Below, piece after piece: positions 1 through 11,194 of a DNA stretch of 64,000 bases. A program made the translations under genes and the position numbers. Numbering within the stretch: position 1 is the stretch's first letter; each line of letters opens with the position of its first letter. This DNA is from Alentia gelatinosa (lineage: Eukaryota > Annelida > Polychaeta > Phyllodocida > Polynoidae). The DNA is taken from NCBI GenBank assembly GCA_950022655.1, contig OX465580.1, positions 124,479,016 to 124,543,015 of the forward strand, written 5' to 3'. The notes beneath the pieces are model-generated. The model saw only the letters and a list, made by a program, of their open reading frames with translations, made no database searches and had not been told where the DNA came from.

Positions 1-118
1 TTCCCATGGGGGCAAATTGCCAGGTGCCCTACGTACGACCTCTTCATTCCAATTTTACACCAAAATGACCTTATTTTCTGTGCACAATAAAGTTGAATTA
101 AGGCTGCAGGTACCAGCG

Positions 119-131
119 CGCCCCCTGTCGG
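119..131 (-). promoter_or_regulatory. CTCF-like motif
   Basis: Read on the minus strand this is CCGACAGGGGGCG followed by CGC. It resembles the AGGGGGCGC core of the CTCF insulator motif conserved among bilaterians. The 5' half departs from the consensus, and nothing nearby supports a role. Sequence match only. Confidence 0.25.
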
Positions 132-325
132 CAGCGACACCGCGCCCCCCTAGGGGTGAGAAGGGAGGGGGCAGGTGGAACCTTTCCCAGGCCTGCCTCC
201 AGGGTCCCTCATTGGTTAACCATCTTCGGACCTCAGTTCTTCTCCAGTCACGCAAAGTGCAGGAGGACGGGCAGTGCGGCGATAGGGCACAGAGACTGCG
301 GGAACTTATGTATGAGCACTAGATT

Positions 326-908
326 CAGGGATACAAGTTGGCCGCGAATTGACGGAAATCCGAAGTTTTTAGATATTTATAAAGATAACATAAAACTTGA
401 AAATTCTGCAATTAGTAGAAACCGAACGAGAGTTAGACTTGACAATGTTTATGCCACGATGGGCAGGTCGTGTAGTGAGGAGCAGACCTGACCAGAGTGG
501 CATAGACACTGACAAGTCTAACTCGAGTTCGGTTTCGTATTTATCTTACCCCGTCTATGCTTTTGTATTTCTATGTTAAGTTTATGGCGGTTTTTTATAA
601 GGGGTAGGATAATATCTCTATCAAATATTCAGCAGTGTGAGGTGATAACTGCAAGGGGAAGTGAGAGGCAGGCAGTGTGTTACTCCTTTATAGCCATTGT
701 TATTAGAATACAATCCACACGAGATTATTTAAGTGACACTAAAGGTCCTGAAAAGGTCTCAATCATCAAATACTGAATCCAGCAGTGTAATTTACTGGGG
801 GAAAAAAGAATATACACATGTATTCATGACCAGAATAATGTTACAAATGCTCCCTTATTTAATGGTTTTAATCTCCGACTTGCTCATCAATCCCGACTTC
901 CATCCCCG
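326..908. mobile_element. Family L MITE, split by a composite element
   Basis: The left end starts CAGGGATACAAGTTGGCCG. The right end finishes with the CCGACTT..CATCCCCG type. Two other copies at 31627-31982 and 58751-58941 share both ends, including CCGACAA near the left end and CCCGACTTTCATCCC at the right. The ends are imperfect inverted repeats (CAGGGATGNAAG). The reading is interrupted at about 415-612 by an F-D composite element, so this copy predates that insertion. It has no coding capacity and is presumed nonautonomous. No target-site duplication was identified. Confidence 0.65.
415..612 (+). mobile_element. Composite foldback element F-D (shortened)
   Basis: Foldback F lies at 415-537. 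Its arms begin AGTAGAAACCGAACGAGAG and end CTCGAGTTCGGTTTCG, with GTTAGACTTGACA opposite TGACAAGTCTAAC. A shortened D module follows at 540-612: TTTATCTTACCCC at the left, GGGGTAGGATAA at the right, with an inverted copy of the CCATAGGCTTAACAT core (CTATGTTAAGTTTATGG) near the right end. A second F-D copy in the opposite orientation is at 50968-51368. The foldback tip is decayed here and the GA/GA hairpin is no longer complete. It sits inside a family L MITE. Confidence 0.75.
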
Positions 909-1182
909 ATTAATAACAGACCATTTGATAGGAAGGACCACTGAGTAAAAGAAAGGAGGAGAGAAAAATACTTATGTATGACAACTAGAACCAGACCTTC
1001 GATGAAGAATGAACAGGAGGAAACTCAGAATGAAATGTGTTAATAAAATGAGACCAATATCAAGTTAAATGAGTAGGAGGAGGGTAGATATAGGAGACAC
1101 AGGTAACGGACCACGGGTGACAGACATGAGGAGGAACGCAGGAAATTAACTTTGACTGCTAGAGACAGGCCAGTGTTCAATA
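613..1182. other. Gene-free stretch
   Basis: The first 300 bases are the right half of the interrupted family L copy. The remainder is AT-rich, purine-biased unique sequence with several AGGAGGA runs. No gene or further repeat was recognised. Confidence 0.5.
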
Positions 1183-1448
1183 CAGAGATGGCAGTTTCCT
1201 ATTTTCCAAAAAAAATCCTTGTTTTAATTTAAAGATTATCGCAGACCCCTTTTCCTCTGCAAAACAGAGAGAAAATAAGTTGGCCTAACTTATACCAATA
1301 GACAGTGGTTCAAATCTCCCGACACACACCAACCACATTTACTGACCAACATCGTTGTGTTTTCCATGTTTTCCCGGTCTCTCTGGGGCAGTAATGTCCA
1401 TATGAAAAATAGTTCCTCTAGTTTTTCAAGACCCCATCTGACATCCCT
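1183..1448. mobile_element. Family M MITE
   Basis: It begins CAGAGATGGCAGTTTCC and ends GACCCCATCTGACATCCCTG, so the ends are inverted repeats of the CAGRGATGNCAG type. Three other copies in the window (9973-10241, 35149-35364, 49907-50168) share internal blocks such as the CACACACC segment and CGGTCTCTCTGGGGCAG. About 265 bp long with no ORF of its own; overlapping minus-strand ORFs are incidental. Confidence 0.75.
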
Positions 1449-1933
1449 GTTACTAGCAGTAGGTGGTCGGGGCTGATAAAGGGCGGTACTCGAGGAAGAT
1501 GGGAAGGCAGGAATTTTAAAGTGGCCACTAGTAAAGCATGGTGATTTAGTAGAGTGAAGGCAGCATCGGTGAAGGTAGTGACTTGAATCATGATAAAGAT
1601 AAAGGCTGCTAACGGAGAAGGAGATAGAAGAGTCGGCAGACACCTGAGGTAGGACAATGATAAAAGCGGTTACCTGAGTAAGAGTAAGGGGAAACGACGG
1701 CCATTTGAGGCTGACTAGACGTTCAAGGCTTTAGGTTACGCCTCAGGCGGAGGTTCGGTGTCAGCCTAACAATGGACAAGGGCTCGGTGACGTTTTAGAC
1801 TTCTCTGTCTTTGAACACCTTGTAAATAAAACAGGTCTGCAGGTAGCTCACCGCCTTTGCTGTACACCTCGCTAACAACCACGGATGTCTTCCTCCGGAC
1901 GGGTGGGAATATATCACCGGATGCTGCTCCGAC

Positions 1934-2366
1934 GGGAGGAGGGGGGCCGGGCGGGGACCGGGCGGGGGCCGGGCGGGGGCCGGGCGGGGGCCGGGCGGGG
2001 GCCGGGCGGGGGCCGGGCGGGTGTCGAGCGGGGGCCAGGCGGGGGCCGGGCGGGGACCGTGCAGGGGGCCGGGCGGGGACCGGGCAGGGGGCCGGGCGGG
2101 GGCCGGGCGGGGGCCGGGCGGGGGCCGGGCGGGGGCCGGGCGGGTGTCGAGCGGGGGCCAGGCGGGGGCCGGGCGGGGGCCGGGCGGGGGCCGGGGGGGG
2201 CCGGGGGGGCCGGGCGGGGGCCGGGCGGGGGCCGGGGGGGGCCGGGGGGGGCCGGGCGGGGGCCGGGCGGGGGCCGAGCGGGGGCCGGGCGGGGGCCGGG
2301 CGGGTGTCGGGTGGGGGCCGGGCGGGGGCCGGGTGGGGGCCGGCCAGGGGGCCGGGCGGGGGCGGT
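1934..2366. repeat. 11-bp G-rich minisatellite
   Basis: About 40 tandem copies of an 11-bp unit (GGGCGGGGGCC) with occasional variants. A longer block containing GTGTCGAGCG and GGCCAGGC occurs twice, near 2010 and 2130, which shows higher-order duplication. All G runs lie on the plus strand and are 3-7 bases long, so the array has strong G-quadruplex potential. The long ORFs across it in several frames are by-products of the repeat. Confidence 0.95.
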
Positions 2367-2871
2367 ACTAATCGTGTTTGCTGCTGGGTTTACCCCCTGT
2401 CGGCTCCTCCCCAGGAGCGCATCCCTCACCCAACATGGCGCGCTGATCCCTATATTACCTGCGCGTGAAACATGGCCCACCCGCCAAACACCATGACTGC
2501 ACACCTCTCAGGGTGTCGGCCCGCACACCGCCCTACATCTCTTACTCCTGTGTACCAACAAATGTCCTGCCTGCCGTCGACAACGATAATACATTAGCCA
2601 CGTCTCTGCCATACAATTGGAACATATTTTTCATCCTCAATGAATGTTATCTGATACCTTTCAAAGCATCCAAGGAACAACAACTTATCATTAAATATAT
2701 CACTATGTTTATGTTAGCAAGTAAACTCTTATGATCATACTCCATAGGACCAATTAGCCTTAAATGACCTTCAACCACCTTAAGAGAACAATCCATTTCA
2801 GAACTATATGTAAACGTGTGTGATTTTCAAAACGATTTAGCAGCGATCTAGATAGATATCCACGTAAATAC

Positions 2872-3097
2872 CCGGGGGCCCGTTTAATGATATAAGATCG
2901 TACATGAAGACCCTTTTCTGTACGCCAAGGAGACCCAGGGACGATGTGGGTTAACTTTATTCAACACTTATAGATGACCATATGGACTAATGCTGTCCTT
3001 GCAAACAGACTTAAATATCATCAAACAATAACCCTTCTACGAGGTTATTATATGGGTCTTAATGTTTGATATCCTAAATGATTAAACGGGCCCCTGG
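2872..3097 (+). mobile_element. Family A MITE, tandem copy 1
   Basis: Terminal inverted repeats of about 45 bp start CCGGGGGCCCGTTTAAT and end ATTAAACGGGCCCCTGG. Subterminal GATCGTACATGAAGACC and a CAATAACCC segment are shared with copies at 3118-3341, 6217-6446, 7571-7657, 53555-53765 and 62554-62780. About 226 bp, noncoding. It stands in direct tandem with the next copy, separated by a 20-bp spacer. Confidence 0.9.
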
Positions 3098-3117
3098 TCT
3101 ACACATCGATGGATGAT

Positions 3118-3341
3118 CCAGGGGCCCGTTTAATAAGTTATGATCGTACACGTAGACCCCTTTCTGTATGCCATAGAGACCCAGGGACGATGTGAGTCAA
3201 CTTTATTCAACACTTATAGACGACCTTATGGACTAATGCTGTCCTAGCAAACAGACTTAAATATCATCAAACGATAACCCTTGTACGAGGTACTTATAAG
3301 GGTCTTCATGTTTGATCTTAGATTATTAAACTGGCCCCTGG
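3118..3341 (+). mobile_element. Family A MITE, tandem copy 2
   Basis: It begins CCAGGGGCCCGTTTAATAA and ends TTATTAAACTGGCCCCTGG. The sequence after this copy (TCTACACCTGGATAGATAAT) closely matches the spacer between the two copies, so the unit of about 246 bp including flank was duplicated in tandem. Confidence 0.9.
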
Positions 3342-4095
3342 TCTACACCTGGATAGATAATCCATTTAGTGCCCTCTTTCTCTGAGCGAAACAACCTGTA
3401 GACAAGAGCCACTCCATTATACCACTCACTCTAAACTCCATGTACTTTGAGAAGAAGCAAGACGTAATCTGCATGTCGAGTGATTTGGTTAGTGATTTTA
3501 GAAGAGACAGGACTCATCGTTAAATGGATTTTTCAGAGGATGAGAACTACTCCAGCAATTAATTTAACCTTTGCCAACAAATTTTTGGGCACTCGTTAAT
3601 CCTTCAGGGGGGGATGAGAGAACCATCACTCATGAAATCTGTCCCTTGTGGAATTTTGCTGTAAAAAAATCAGACGGAGTGCTCTTACTCTGCCTCCACT
3701 CACCTCATCTGCTGGGGCTCTAGATTACAGCGGTAATTGATAATTAATGGCAATAAATGCCTTGTTATGTGATAGGTATTCAGTCAAGATTAAAATATTA
3801 GCGGTGGAGTTTCTACGAGCAGCTCTTTGTCCGTTGCTGATGTGTCTGAACGAGTCAGTTACTGATGTGTTACTACACTGTTCAGCGAACTTGACGTCCA
3901 CCCTGTTGGGTGAGAAGGTACTGTGCGTTAATGCTGCTTGGTAAGTCGATAATCTCTGTCCATGTTGCCAGTGAGCAGCTGGTGTCCGTCCACGCTACTG
4001 GGTGAGCAGCTGATGTGAGTTCACACTGCTGGCTCAGATGTGATGAGCAGTTGACTCTTTCTACGGTTACGTGGAAAAAAATTATGAATTTTCAA
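3342..4095. other. Gene-free stretch with a weak tandem repeat
   Basis: Mostly unique sequence. From about 3840 to 4060 there are degenerate direct repeats containing GTGAGCAGCTGATGT and related words. A similar pattern recurs near 4985-5035 (GAGCAGCCGATGTCAG). No gene was recognised. Confidence 0.4.
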
Positions 4096-4237
4096 TTTAT
4101 CTCACCCCGGTATTTTTCTCCATAGGCTTTACACTAGGAGCCCATACTCCACGGCCGTGAAGGTAGTGTACCCACTACTCAATGGTTAATTAGGCGATTT
4201 ATTCTATTAATTGATAATGTTATACGGGGTGAAATAA
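4096..4237. mobile_element. Solo B module
   Basis: TTTATCTCACCCC at the left and GGGGTGAAATAA at the right form terminal inverted repeats. CCATAGGCTTTACAC lies just inside the left end. The same arrangement is seen at 16206-16359 and in the B parts of the composite elements. No foldback module is attached to this copy. Confidence 0.75.
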
Positions 4238-4443
4238 GATTTGAAACCCACAATATGAGAATAATTCGGTCCGCACTGCACCTCGCTTGACTGCAGTGTA
4301 ATTCACTCAGCTTTGCATGGTGAATTACTCCGCGGTCCTGCTTGGGTGGACAGCAATGACCAATCAGTTCACCCTCTTGGTCGCCTAGCCTCCTCATAGC
4401 TCAGGCTGGTTATGCTTGCATGCATGCATGATTAAAGCGATTG

Positions 4444-4913
4444 GGCTGGTGAGTTAGCTCAGTGGTAAAGATCACTGGACTTGTAACCCCAAGGTTGTTA
4501 GACTTTGTAGGTTCGACTCCCACTGCAACCACTTTTCTCTTTTTTTTTTTTTCTTTTTTTTTTTAATTATAAAATTTGGTATGTCATCTTTTTGTATCAG
4601 TTTCCCATTGTCTTCTATGATACATTGTTGTTCCTCCTGTACCAATTCATTTATTGTACTCCAGAATTTTTTAGGATGCCCACGTGTTTCATGTAGTTTT
4701 AACTTACAGAATTCGCTCTTTTCAGCCTTTATTTTGATTTTGATATCTGGCGATATGCGTCGGATTTCATATCAAAGGCCAATCCTTTCATACCATGCCT
4801 ATGTGTTGTGGGAAGTAAAAGAACTCTCACCTTGGTAAATGTGTAGGGGTGAGATTTCTACCTGAAGTCTACTAGGACATATTGATCGTTAAACTACAAG
4901 AAAAAAAAAAAAA
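4444..4913 (+). mobile_element. tRNA-derived SINE, interrupted
   Basis: The tRNA-like head (4444-4533) carries a polymerase III A box, TAGCTCAGTGG (4455-4465), and a B box, GGTTCGACTCC (4510-4520). The base triplet in the anticodon position is TGT, suggesting tRNA-Thr ancestry (inference). The SINE body resumes at about 4762 with ATATCAAAGGCCAATC and ends in poly(A) at 4901-4913. The head and body match the SINEs at 28131-28345 and 42610-42940. A LINE fragment with its own poly(A) tract separates the two parts. Confidence 0.88.
4540..4766 (-). pseudogene. LINE ORF2 fragment with poly(A), inside the SINE
   Basis: On the minus strand one frame is open from about 4766 to 4563. It contains KAEKSEFCKLKLHETRG followed by HPKKFWSTINELV and DNGKLI. 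This style (basic helix, NPKKxW..INEL, DNG) is typical of the linker between endonuclease and reverse transcriptase in non-LTR retrotransposons. The frame runs directly into a poly(A) tract (poly(T) on the plus strand, 4540-4564). It therefore looks like a retroposed internal LINE segment tailed in mid-ORF. It has no start codon, is truncated at both ends, and is nonfunctional. Clade not determined. Confidence 0.6.
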
Positions 4914-5520
4914 CTCGGCGGTCACACTCGCTTGAGTACGGACCTAGTCATTCTCATCTTGAGAGCTTCCTTCTCATTACCAGTCGAGCAGCCGATGTCA
5001 GGCCCCACATCAGGTGAGAAGCCGATGTCAGCCTAGCCTTGTATGAGGCAAACGCCACTCCCCATCAAATATAATTTTGATCAATCATTTAGTGCTCATT
5101 AATTTGCTAATCCTGTCAATTCCTTAAAGGATCTAGTGCTATGTGGCGTGTCCCAAGGGTCTGTTCTTTGAACCCTGTTACTCAGTCTTTATATGAATGT
5201 TCTTTTCCGATGCATTTTCTCTCATCAAAACCCAGATGTAGGCTGAGGATTTGGCCCGCACCGCATGCAATTTGACAAGGTCACATGCAATATGCCCGTC
5301 ATGATCTATGACTGTGCTCAAACCTTAGTCGGTAAACCATTTATCCGAGAAATATCAAAAGGTCTCTGGGTTTATGTCACTGCAAGAACCATCTGAGATT
5401 TTTTTTATTTCGAAATGCACTTTAAACCTCTCCGAACTGGAAAGTGCGAAATATTTTATAAACCTCGGTGTCGTTTTCAATAATAAGCTTTGATTTAAAT
5501 CCTTTCAAGGTCGTTAACTT

Positions 5521-5790
5521 ATAACATGCGAAAAGCAGTAAATAATCCGTCAGTGCAGTCTAGTAGACATTTTACTTGGATGTTATCTACCCTGATGTTA
5601 TTATTGATAATGACCATGGCTTCAGGAAATTCCTCCAAGGAAAGGCGGTTCACCGATAACATGCAAAAAGCAATAAATAATCCCAAAGTGCAGTCTGGGA
5701 GACATGTTATTTGGATGGTTATGTTTAGGTTGCTGTTTCTTCCGCTTGATGTTAGAACAGCTGCACCATGACGATATAGACAGCTGAGGG
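5521..5790. repeat. 135-bp direct duplication
   Basis: A block starting ATAACATGCGAAAAGCAGTA (5521) recurs at 5656 as ATAACATGCAAAAAGCAATA and stays alignable for about 65 bp. The period of 135 bases is a multiple of three, so frames on both strands stay open across both units (plus 5526-5771, minus 5519-5794). The plus frame gives NNPSVQSSRH and NNPKVQSGRH in the two units. Most differences change amino acids and no family is recognised, so a coding role is unproven. Confidence 0.6.
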
Positions 5791-6216
5791 ACATTACATG
5801 TTCCCCGTGCCCGCCTCATTTCCCGCCGCCTTCCCGGCCAGCAGCCGCTCGTAAGTCGAGATGCTGTCATTTAATCGACATCCGTCTCAGAATGTCTCCA
5901 CGCAAAAACCGATTTTAAAATGCAGTGATTTGATTCTCGCCTTGGCGTGCCTTTAACACCGGGGACGGGGGGACAGCTCGTGTGCTCCCTGTGTGAACCC
6001 GACCTCAGGGATGCGCCCCGGACCGAGGTGGAGTTCGTGTCAGGGAATCATGAAGGGAAGGTATACAGAGAGGGTGAATAGGCCATTTATCACTGGGCGC
6101 TTTGTGTGACTACAGCACACCAGGACCTGTGCGCATGGGGCCAGGCTTAGAATGGATCGTATACCCTTAAGGCATGCACAAACTACGCCACACGACAACG
6201 CCAACATATAATGGCA

Positions 6217-6446
6217 CAGAGGCCCGTTGAATTTTCTAGGATCGTACATGAAGACCATTTTATGTATCTCGTGCAAGGGTTGTCGTTAAATGATTCTTAA
6301 GTTCATTCGCCAAGACAGTCTTGGGCGTCCATAAGGTCCTCCATAGGTTTTGAATTAAGTTGAACCACATCGACCCTGGGTCTTCATGGCGTACAGAAAA
6401 GGGTCTTCGTGAACGAGACTAGATTATTCAATGGGCCCCAGGGGCT
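6217..6446 (-). mobile_element. Family A MITE
   Basis: It starts AGAGGCCCGTTGAATTTTC and ends ATTATTCAATGGGCCCCAGG, with GGATCGTACATGAAGACC inside the left end. The centre (AAGACAGTC, CATAAGGTC, AAGTTGAACCACATCG) is the reverse complement of the copy at 62554-62780. Confidence 0.85.
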
Positions 6447-7570
6447 TTTGCTATGGTGCATCACAGGATTGGTCGCAGAGATAAATTATTGTACTGTACG
6501 ATTAATCTTACGAGTGGCTGTTCAAAGTCTTTTCAACATGTGTACTGGTACATGTATATTGCGAAAAAAAAAATTTCATTGTTACGAATTGGCTTTCGTG
6601 ATAGATTGGTGTCGTATTTGCAGTGTGTATCCATTTTTTGTGGACACATGAGCTTGAAGATGATTCTTTTTTCGTTATTGGTGATTCCCATCGTTTCAGA
6701 TACTTTTTGCTATTTTAAACCAGCTCCACTACTTCAATTTCACAATAACTCAAAACATGTTGGATATTATCGCCGCCCTGTGCGGCATATTTGTGAAATT
6801 ATCTGTCGCGAGGGAAAAGTGATCAGGATGAGTGAAACTATATTGGAATAGTTGATATAGTAGCCAAGACATATCGCGATATCTATGATATATCATTGGT
6901 ACACTTCCCATAGTGTATGGAGGCGTCTATACCTCTATAATTTCCACGTGGAGGTTTAAAATTTAAAATCAAAAGTACCTATGTCACTAAAACTGGTGTT
7001 GTAAAAGCATAGCGATACAACGTAAATATAACGATACCACACAACACGATCTGATATTACTGGAGCAACGCCTTTCCCACATTTCTAGGAGCACTGGTGA
7101 AACTAGAAAGATATTTGAAAACAAAACTTCAGCTTCAACTTTAAAAAAAAAAGGTGATAATTCATGAGAAAAAAAACATATGACTGAAGATCTGCATTTG
7201 AGGTAAAGTTGAGCTGCATTACTATGTGGTAGTGGTAGTAAGCGGTATCCCTGCCGCCATTCACCTGACCACGAACCCGGCCCTTAACGAGTACCAGGCC
7301 TGCGGGCGATGCCTTTGACTCCAAATCCAGTGGCCAGCACGGACCGGGTGATAATAAAGTGCCTCGGGATAGTCTACTTCAAAACATAGGCAGTAATCGA
7401 CACGAACACCCTTCCACCCACACCTGATCTGCATAAAATCCTGATTGGTATATTCACATTTGGGTGGAGACTGAGACCACAGGGTGGAAAGAGGTAGACA
7501 AGAGTTGGCACTTCCACTAGATGGTGTCTTAACCCTTTCCAGGCGAGAGGCTCATTGGCCAGCAGTAGCT

Positions 7571-7657
7571 CCAGGGGCCCGTATAATAATCAAGGATCGT
7601 ACATGTGGACCCTTTTCTGTTATAAAGACCCATGGACGATATGCAGCAAACTCAAGA
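7571..7657 (+). mobile_element. Family A MITE, 5' fragment
   Basis: CCAGGGGCCCGTATAATAA followed by GGATCGTACATGTGGACC and CCCATGGACGATATG. Only the left third of the element is present. The right end is missing or too diverged to recognise. Confidence 0.7.
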
Positions 7658-9972
7658 TGTAGACACTAGAACCATACATTTTCGCCTCTTCATCGAAACG
7701 CATAAAGCAATGGAGGTTTTATATAAACAGCCAAGTCAGGAATGTGAACGAATTATTTTACTTAGAATTGCTGATGGTATAGTGTCCTGAAGTTTTCATT
7801 AAAATTTGCGGTTTCTTTAATTAAAAAAAATATCACAAGTGTTTATTTCTCAAAGATAACATTAGATTCATGTTGTCTTGGACTTGGATTCTGGAGGCTT
7901 TCAGCAAAGGATTATCTTCCCTAATATGATATTTGTGCATTCATATAAAGGTATCCTGCTCAAATAGAAATCAGTTGGCGAACTGTAACGATATCTCGAA
8001 ACTGCTAAATTTTAACTGTAGATATATCGAGACATGGTTAGTGTGACTGAATGGAATCTGTTCAGAGAAATTTTGGTCGGGAATGAATATATCCGATCAA
8101 ATATCGAGGAACAGATGTAATTCAGGTATAATCACTCTGTCTCCTTATTCTTATATATACCTAGAAATCATTAAAAAGGCCAATTTACAATTTTACAACT
8201 CACTTCTTCGAGAATGAAAGTGGTCACGTGGTATAGGGGGACGTATGATTATTCTATCGTCACTCAGTGACGAAGGGAATTTTCACTCAGAGTCAGTAAA
8301 AGTGAGACATTCGCCCACTGGTATATGATTATATGCATTTCATATATCTTACTTTCCGCATTTAGGTGTCAAGAATCATATACCTTTACGCGGGATAAAT
8401 GAGAATCTTTGAAGGGCACCAAGAGGCTGTATTGTTTTAGCAGCAATAAAGCATTTGTCATCAAAATACCTCCAAGCATTGTGAATATATGCCCTGTGAA
8501 TACATGCCTGGGAGGTTATAGCATGTAATGACTATACAAGGTATCATAGCCTATAATTTCAAATTGTCTGAACGAGAGCTGAAATTCTCAAACATCTTCT
8601 GGATTTAAATTACCATATCATTATGGTTTATTTTGCAGTTCTAAAAATTCGATTCCCTAAACTATGTGTTACATTTGAAATTGGAAACTGGGAAGTTAAT
8701 TAATAGATGGATATCACTGAAGTTGCATGGGTGATATAAACATCCTCTTTCAAATGTGCAGATCATTGATTTACTGAACTAAACCAATGAAAATCTCGTT
8801 TTTACAATGGTAGGAATTTTATACTTGATACCTCGCAGTTGGTCACATTATTCTGTTTACATGAGACCCTGTCGGCCTGTAACTTATGAGAGATGCGATA
8901 TTGCAGTTATACGTAAGGAAGGGTGGGCCGGAAGGTAGAAGTAGATGGAAAATAATTGGAGTGGTTACATAAAAGAAAATGTTGCGATACATCATTTACT
9001 CATTCATCAGGAATCCACCACAAAAAGTACTGCCGTCCGAAATGTGGATAATTTATCACGTATTAACAAAATTACGAAGCCATGGTTGGTAAATTTATTA
9101 TAGCGATATTAAAGTATTAATGAACTGCAAGCTTCTGTCGTGTTACCGGTAGAAGAAATCTAAGATGTTGCAATTTGCTGAGATTATAACGGTGGATTGT
9201 CGCTATTTGATAACACAGATCGTGGTCTTGAAATGTTTGCGTAGAATGGTGTGAGAGCCTTTTGGTTGGCAAATGTTCGTGCCAAAAGGATTGCGAATAC
9301 TCTGAGACGATTACTGTAAAATACATTTAAAGCTGTGGGAAATCGTATTAGGTAGAAGGGAATTGGTCCATCAACACACTATGTAAATGGGTAAATGAAT
9401 TTAGTGAAATTTACGAATTGCCATTCCCTGCATTATGTAGAAACCCGAAATATGGTGCATTTATTCAACTGTATCCATGCTTAAAAATAATATATAACTC
9501 ATTAAGAAAATCCAACCAAAATTCCCTGAAATCTTCGATATTGTGTCATATGATGTAGCAATGCTAGAATAAGAAATATTTTTGAGAAATTTGTTTAGAC
9601 AAAATTATATTGTAAAATGAAATCACAGGCAGTTTGGCGAATTGCAGCAGATGGCGCCTCCCTTCATCTGTGGAGAATGATTGGATTGCGTTGACAACTT
9701 CCACTACTAACCTCAAGCCTATTAGGCCATCATCCTTCTCAGCGTCAGGCGACTGTGCATGGTGTGTTTTAATGAATTAAACTTGGTCCCAGAGCGTGCA
9801 TGTCCTGGAAGGAGAGGAAAAGCATTGGTTTAACATAGGGTACTAATCAGTCAGATAAAAAACATTGTCCCGATTTGGAGCTTTGTTAAGTCATGATGAT
9901 AAAATACAATAATAGTAGAATTGAGAGTACCATCCAGATCTGGAAGCCATCAAGGGGTTGCTTTCGTATTAA
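7658..9972. other. AT-rich stretch without recognised features
   Basis: Only short frames and no member of the repeat families described here. A short inverted repeat with GATATCTCGA/GATATATCGA occurs near 7990-8032. Probably intergenic or intronic. Confidence 0.5.
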
Positions 9973-10241
9973 CAGAGGTGACAGTTTTCCATTTTTCCAT
10001 GGAAATCCACTTTTTCATTTTCAGTATAGGGAATTAATGTTCCTTGTATAAAACAAAGATAATAATGATTGAGCTTCATTCATGCCCCAAAAACAGTGGT
10101 TTCGACCTACACACACACCATCTACCTCAAACTGTGGCCGACACTGATGTTTTCCCCATGTTTTCTTGGTCACTCTGAGGCACCTAAATTCCACTTGAAA
10201 TATATTTCCACTTTATTTTCTGACCCCTACTGACATCCCTT
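9973..10241. mobile_element. Family M MITE
   Basis: CAGAGGTGACAGTTTTCC at the left and GACCCCTACTGACATCCC at the right. Internal TTCCATGGAAATCC and AAAACAGTGGTTTCGAC match the copies at 49907 and 1183. Confidence 0.8.
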
Positions 10242-11194
10242 CGTATAAAACAATAATTAATGCTGATAGTTAGGTGAATTGTAGGTTTTGATAAGCTGTA
10301 TGCTTTATATGGAAAGGTAATGTGGAACACTGTCAAATGACTGTACTATATAACGCCTGGAACAAGGGGGAGTGTTGGTTCCATATGTAAACATATCCAG
10401 TGCTGAAAACCAGAAAAATACGGTTTTAGTATACAGTCGAATCTTACGTTGGAAATCTGAAAAGAAGTATTCCCAAAAATGAATCACTTCGTAATTGTCG
10501 AACCTTAATTATTTCAACGAGAAAAGAAATGCCCAATCGGGTAAGAAATAAAAGTTGTTGACGATGATGCATTGTGAGAAGCGCCCAGTTCGCATCCTTA
10601 CCTCCCTCCCCGCTCACCCCTTCCCTTTCATGAGGTGACCAATCACTTGTCGGCGTTTTAATCTCACTGGAGGGATCCACAGTCAAGGGTCCAGCATCCA
10701 TCACTATCCGTGCCGGTCAGCTATAGACGCCATACCTCCAGGGTTAGGGTTTTTATAGCGCCTGTCAATCTGTTCTTGTCGCATTACATTATCCTGCAGG
10801 GATAAAATACCATTTAAAAGCGTCAGAGGACCACCTATCTGTACTGCTATAGAAGGGATAGCGGGAAATAGACGGGCATTTAGCCCCGGTTGCCGTTATG
10901 GATTACAGTTAAGGCTGTCATGTGACAGTACGTCGATGCAGAACTCCGCAGACTGTCACCACCCCATCGTCCCTGCTTCCCAACTTTTCTCTCCTCTTGT
11001 TTTGCTATAGTCCTCTATAACGCACATCCATATTTAGGCCTGCTGGGGTGGGCAGCAATGACCAATGACTCCACGAGTGGCATACCGATATTAGTTTATT
11101 ACGGTACGCGCTATTTTACCTACGCACTATTATTTCGTGTGCGCGCTTTATCGGAACCAGGTCATACAAGATATCTATATTTAGTATCCAGCTA

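Noticed and set aside
1857..2504. About 200-codon Gly/Arg/Ala/Pro-rich ORFs on both strands
   Set aside because: Products of the 11-bp minisatellite. Open in several frames because the unit lacks stop codons.
4444..4533. Possible genuine tRNA-Thr gene
   Set aside because: The acceptor stem does not pair, an extra segment lies before the B box, and the same sequence with a SINE body occurs twice more. It is a SINE head.
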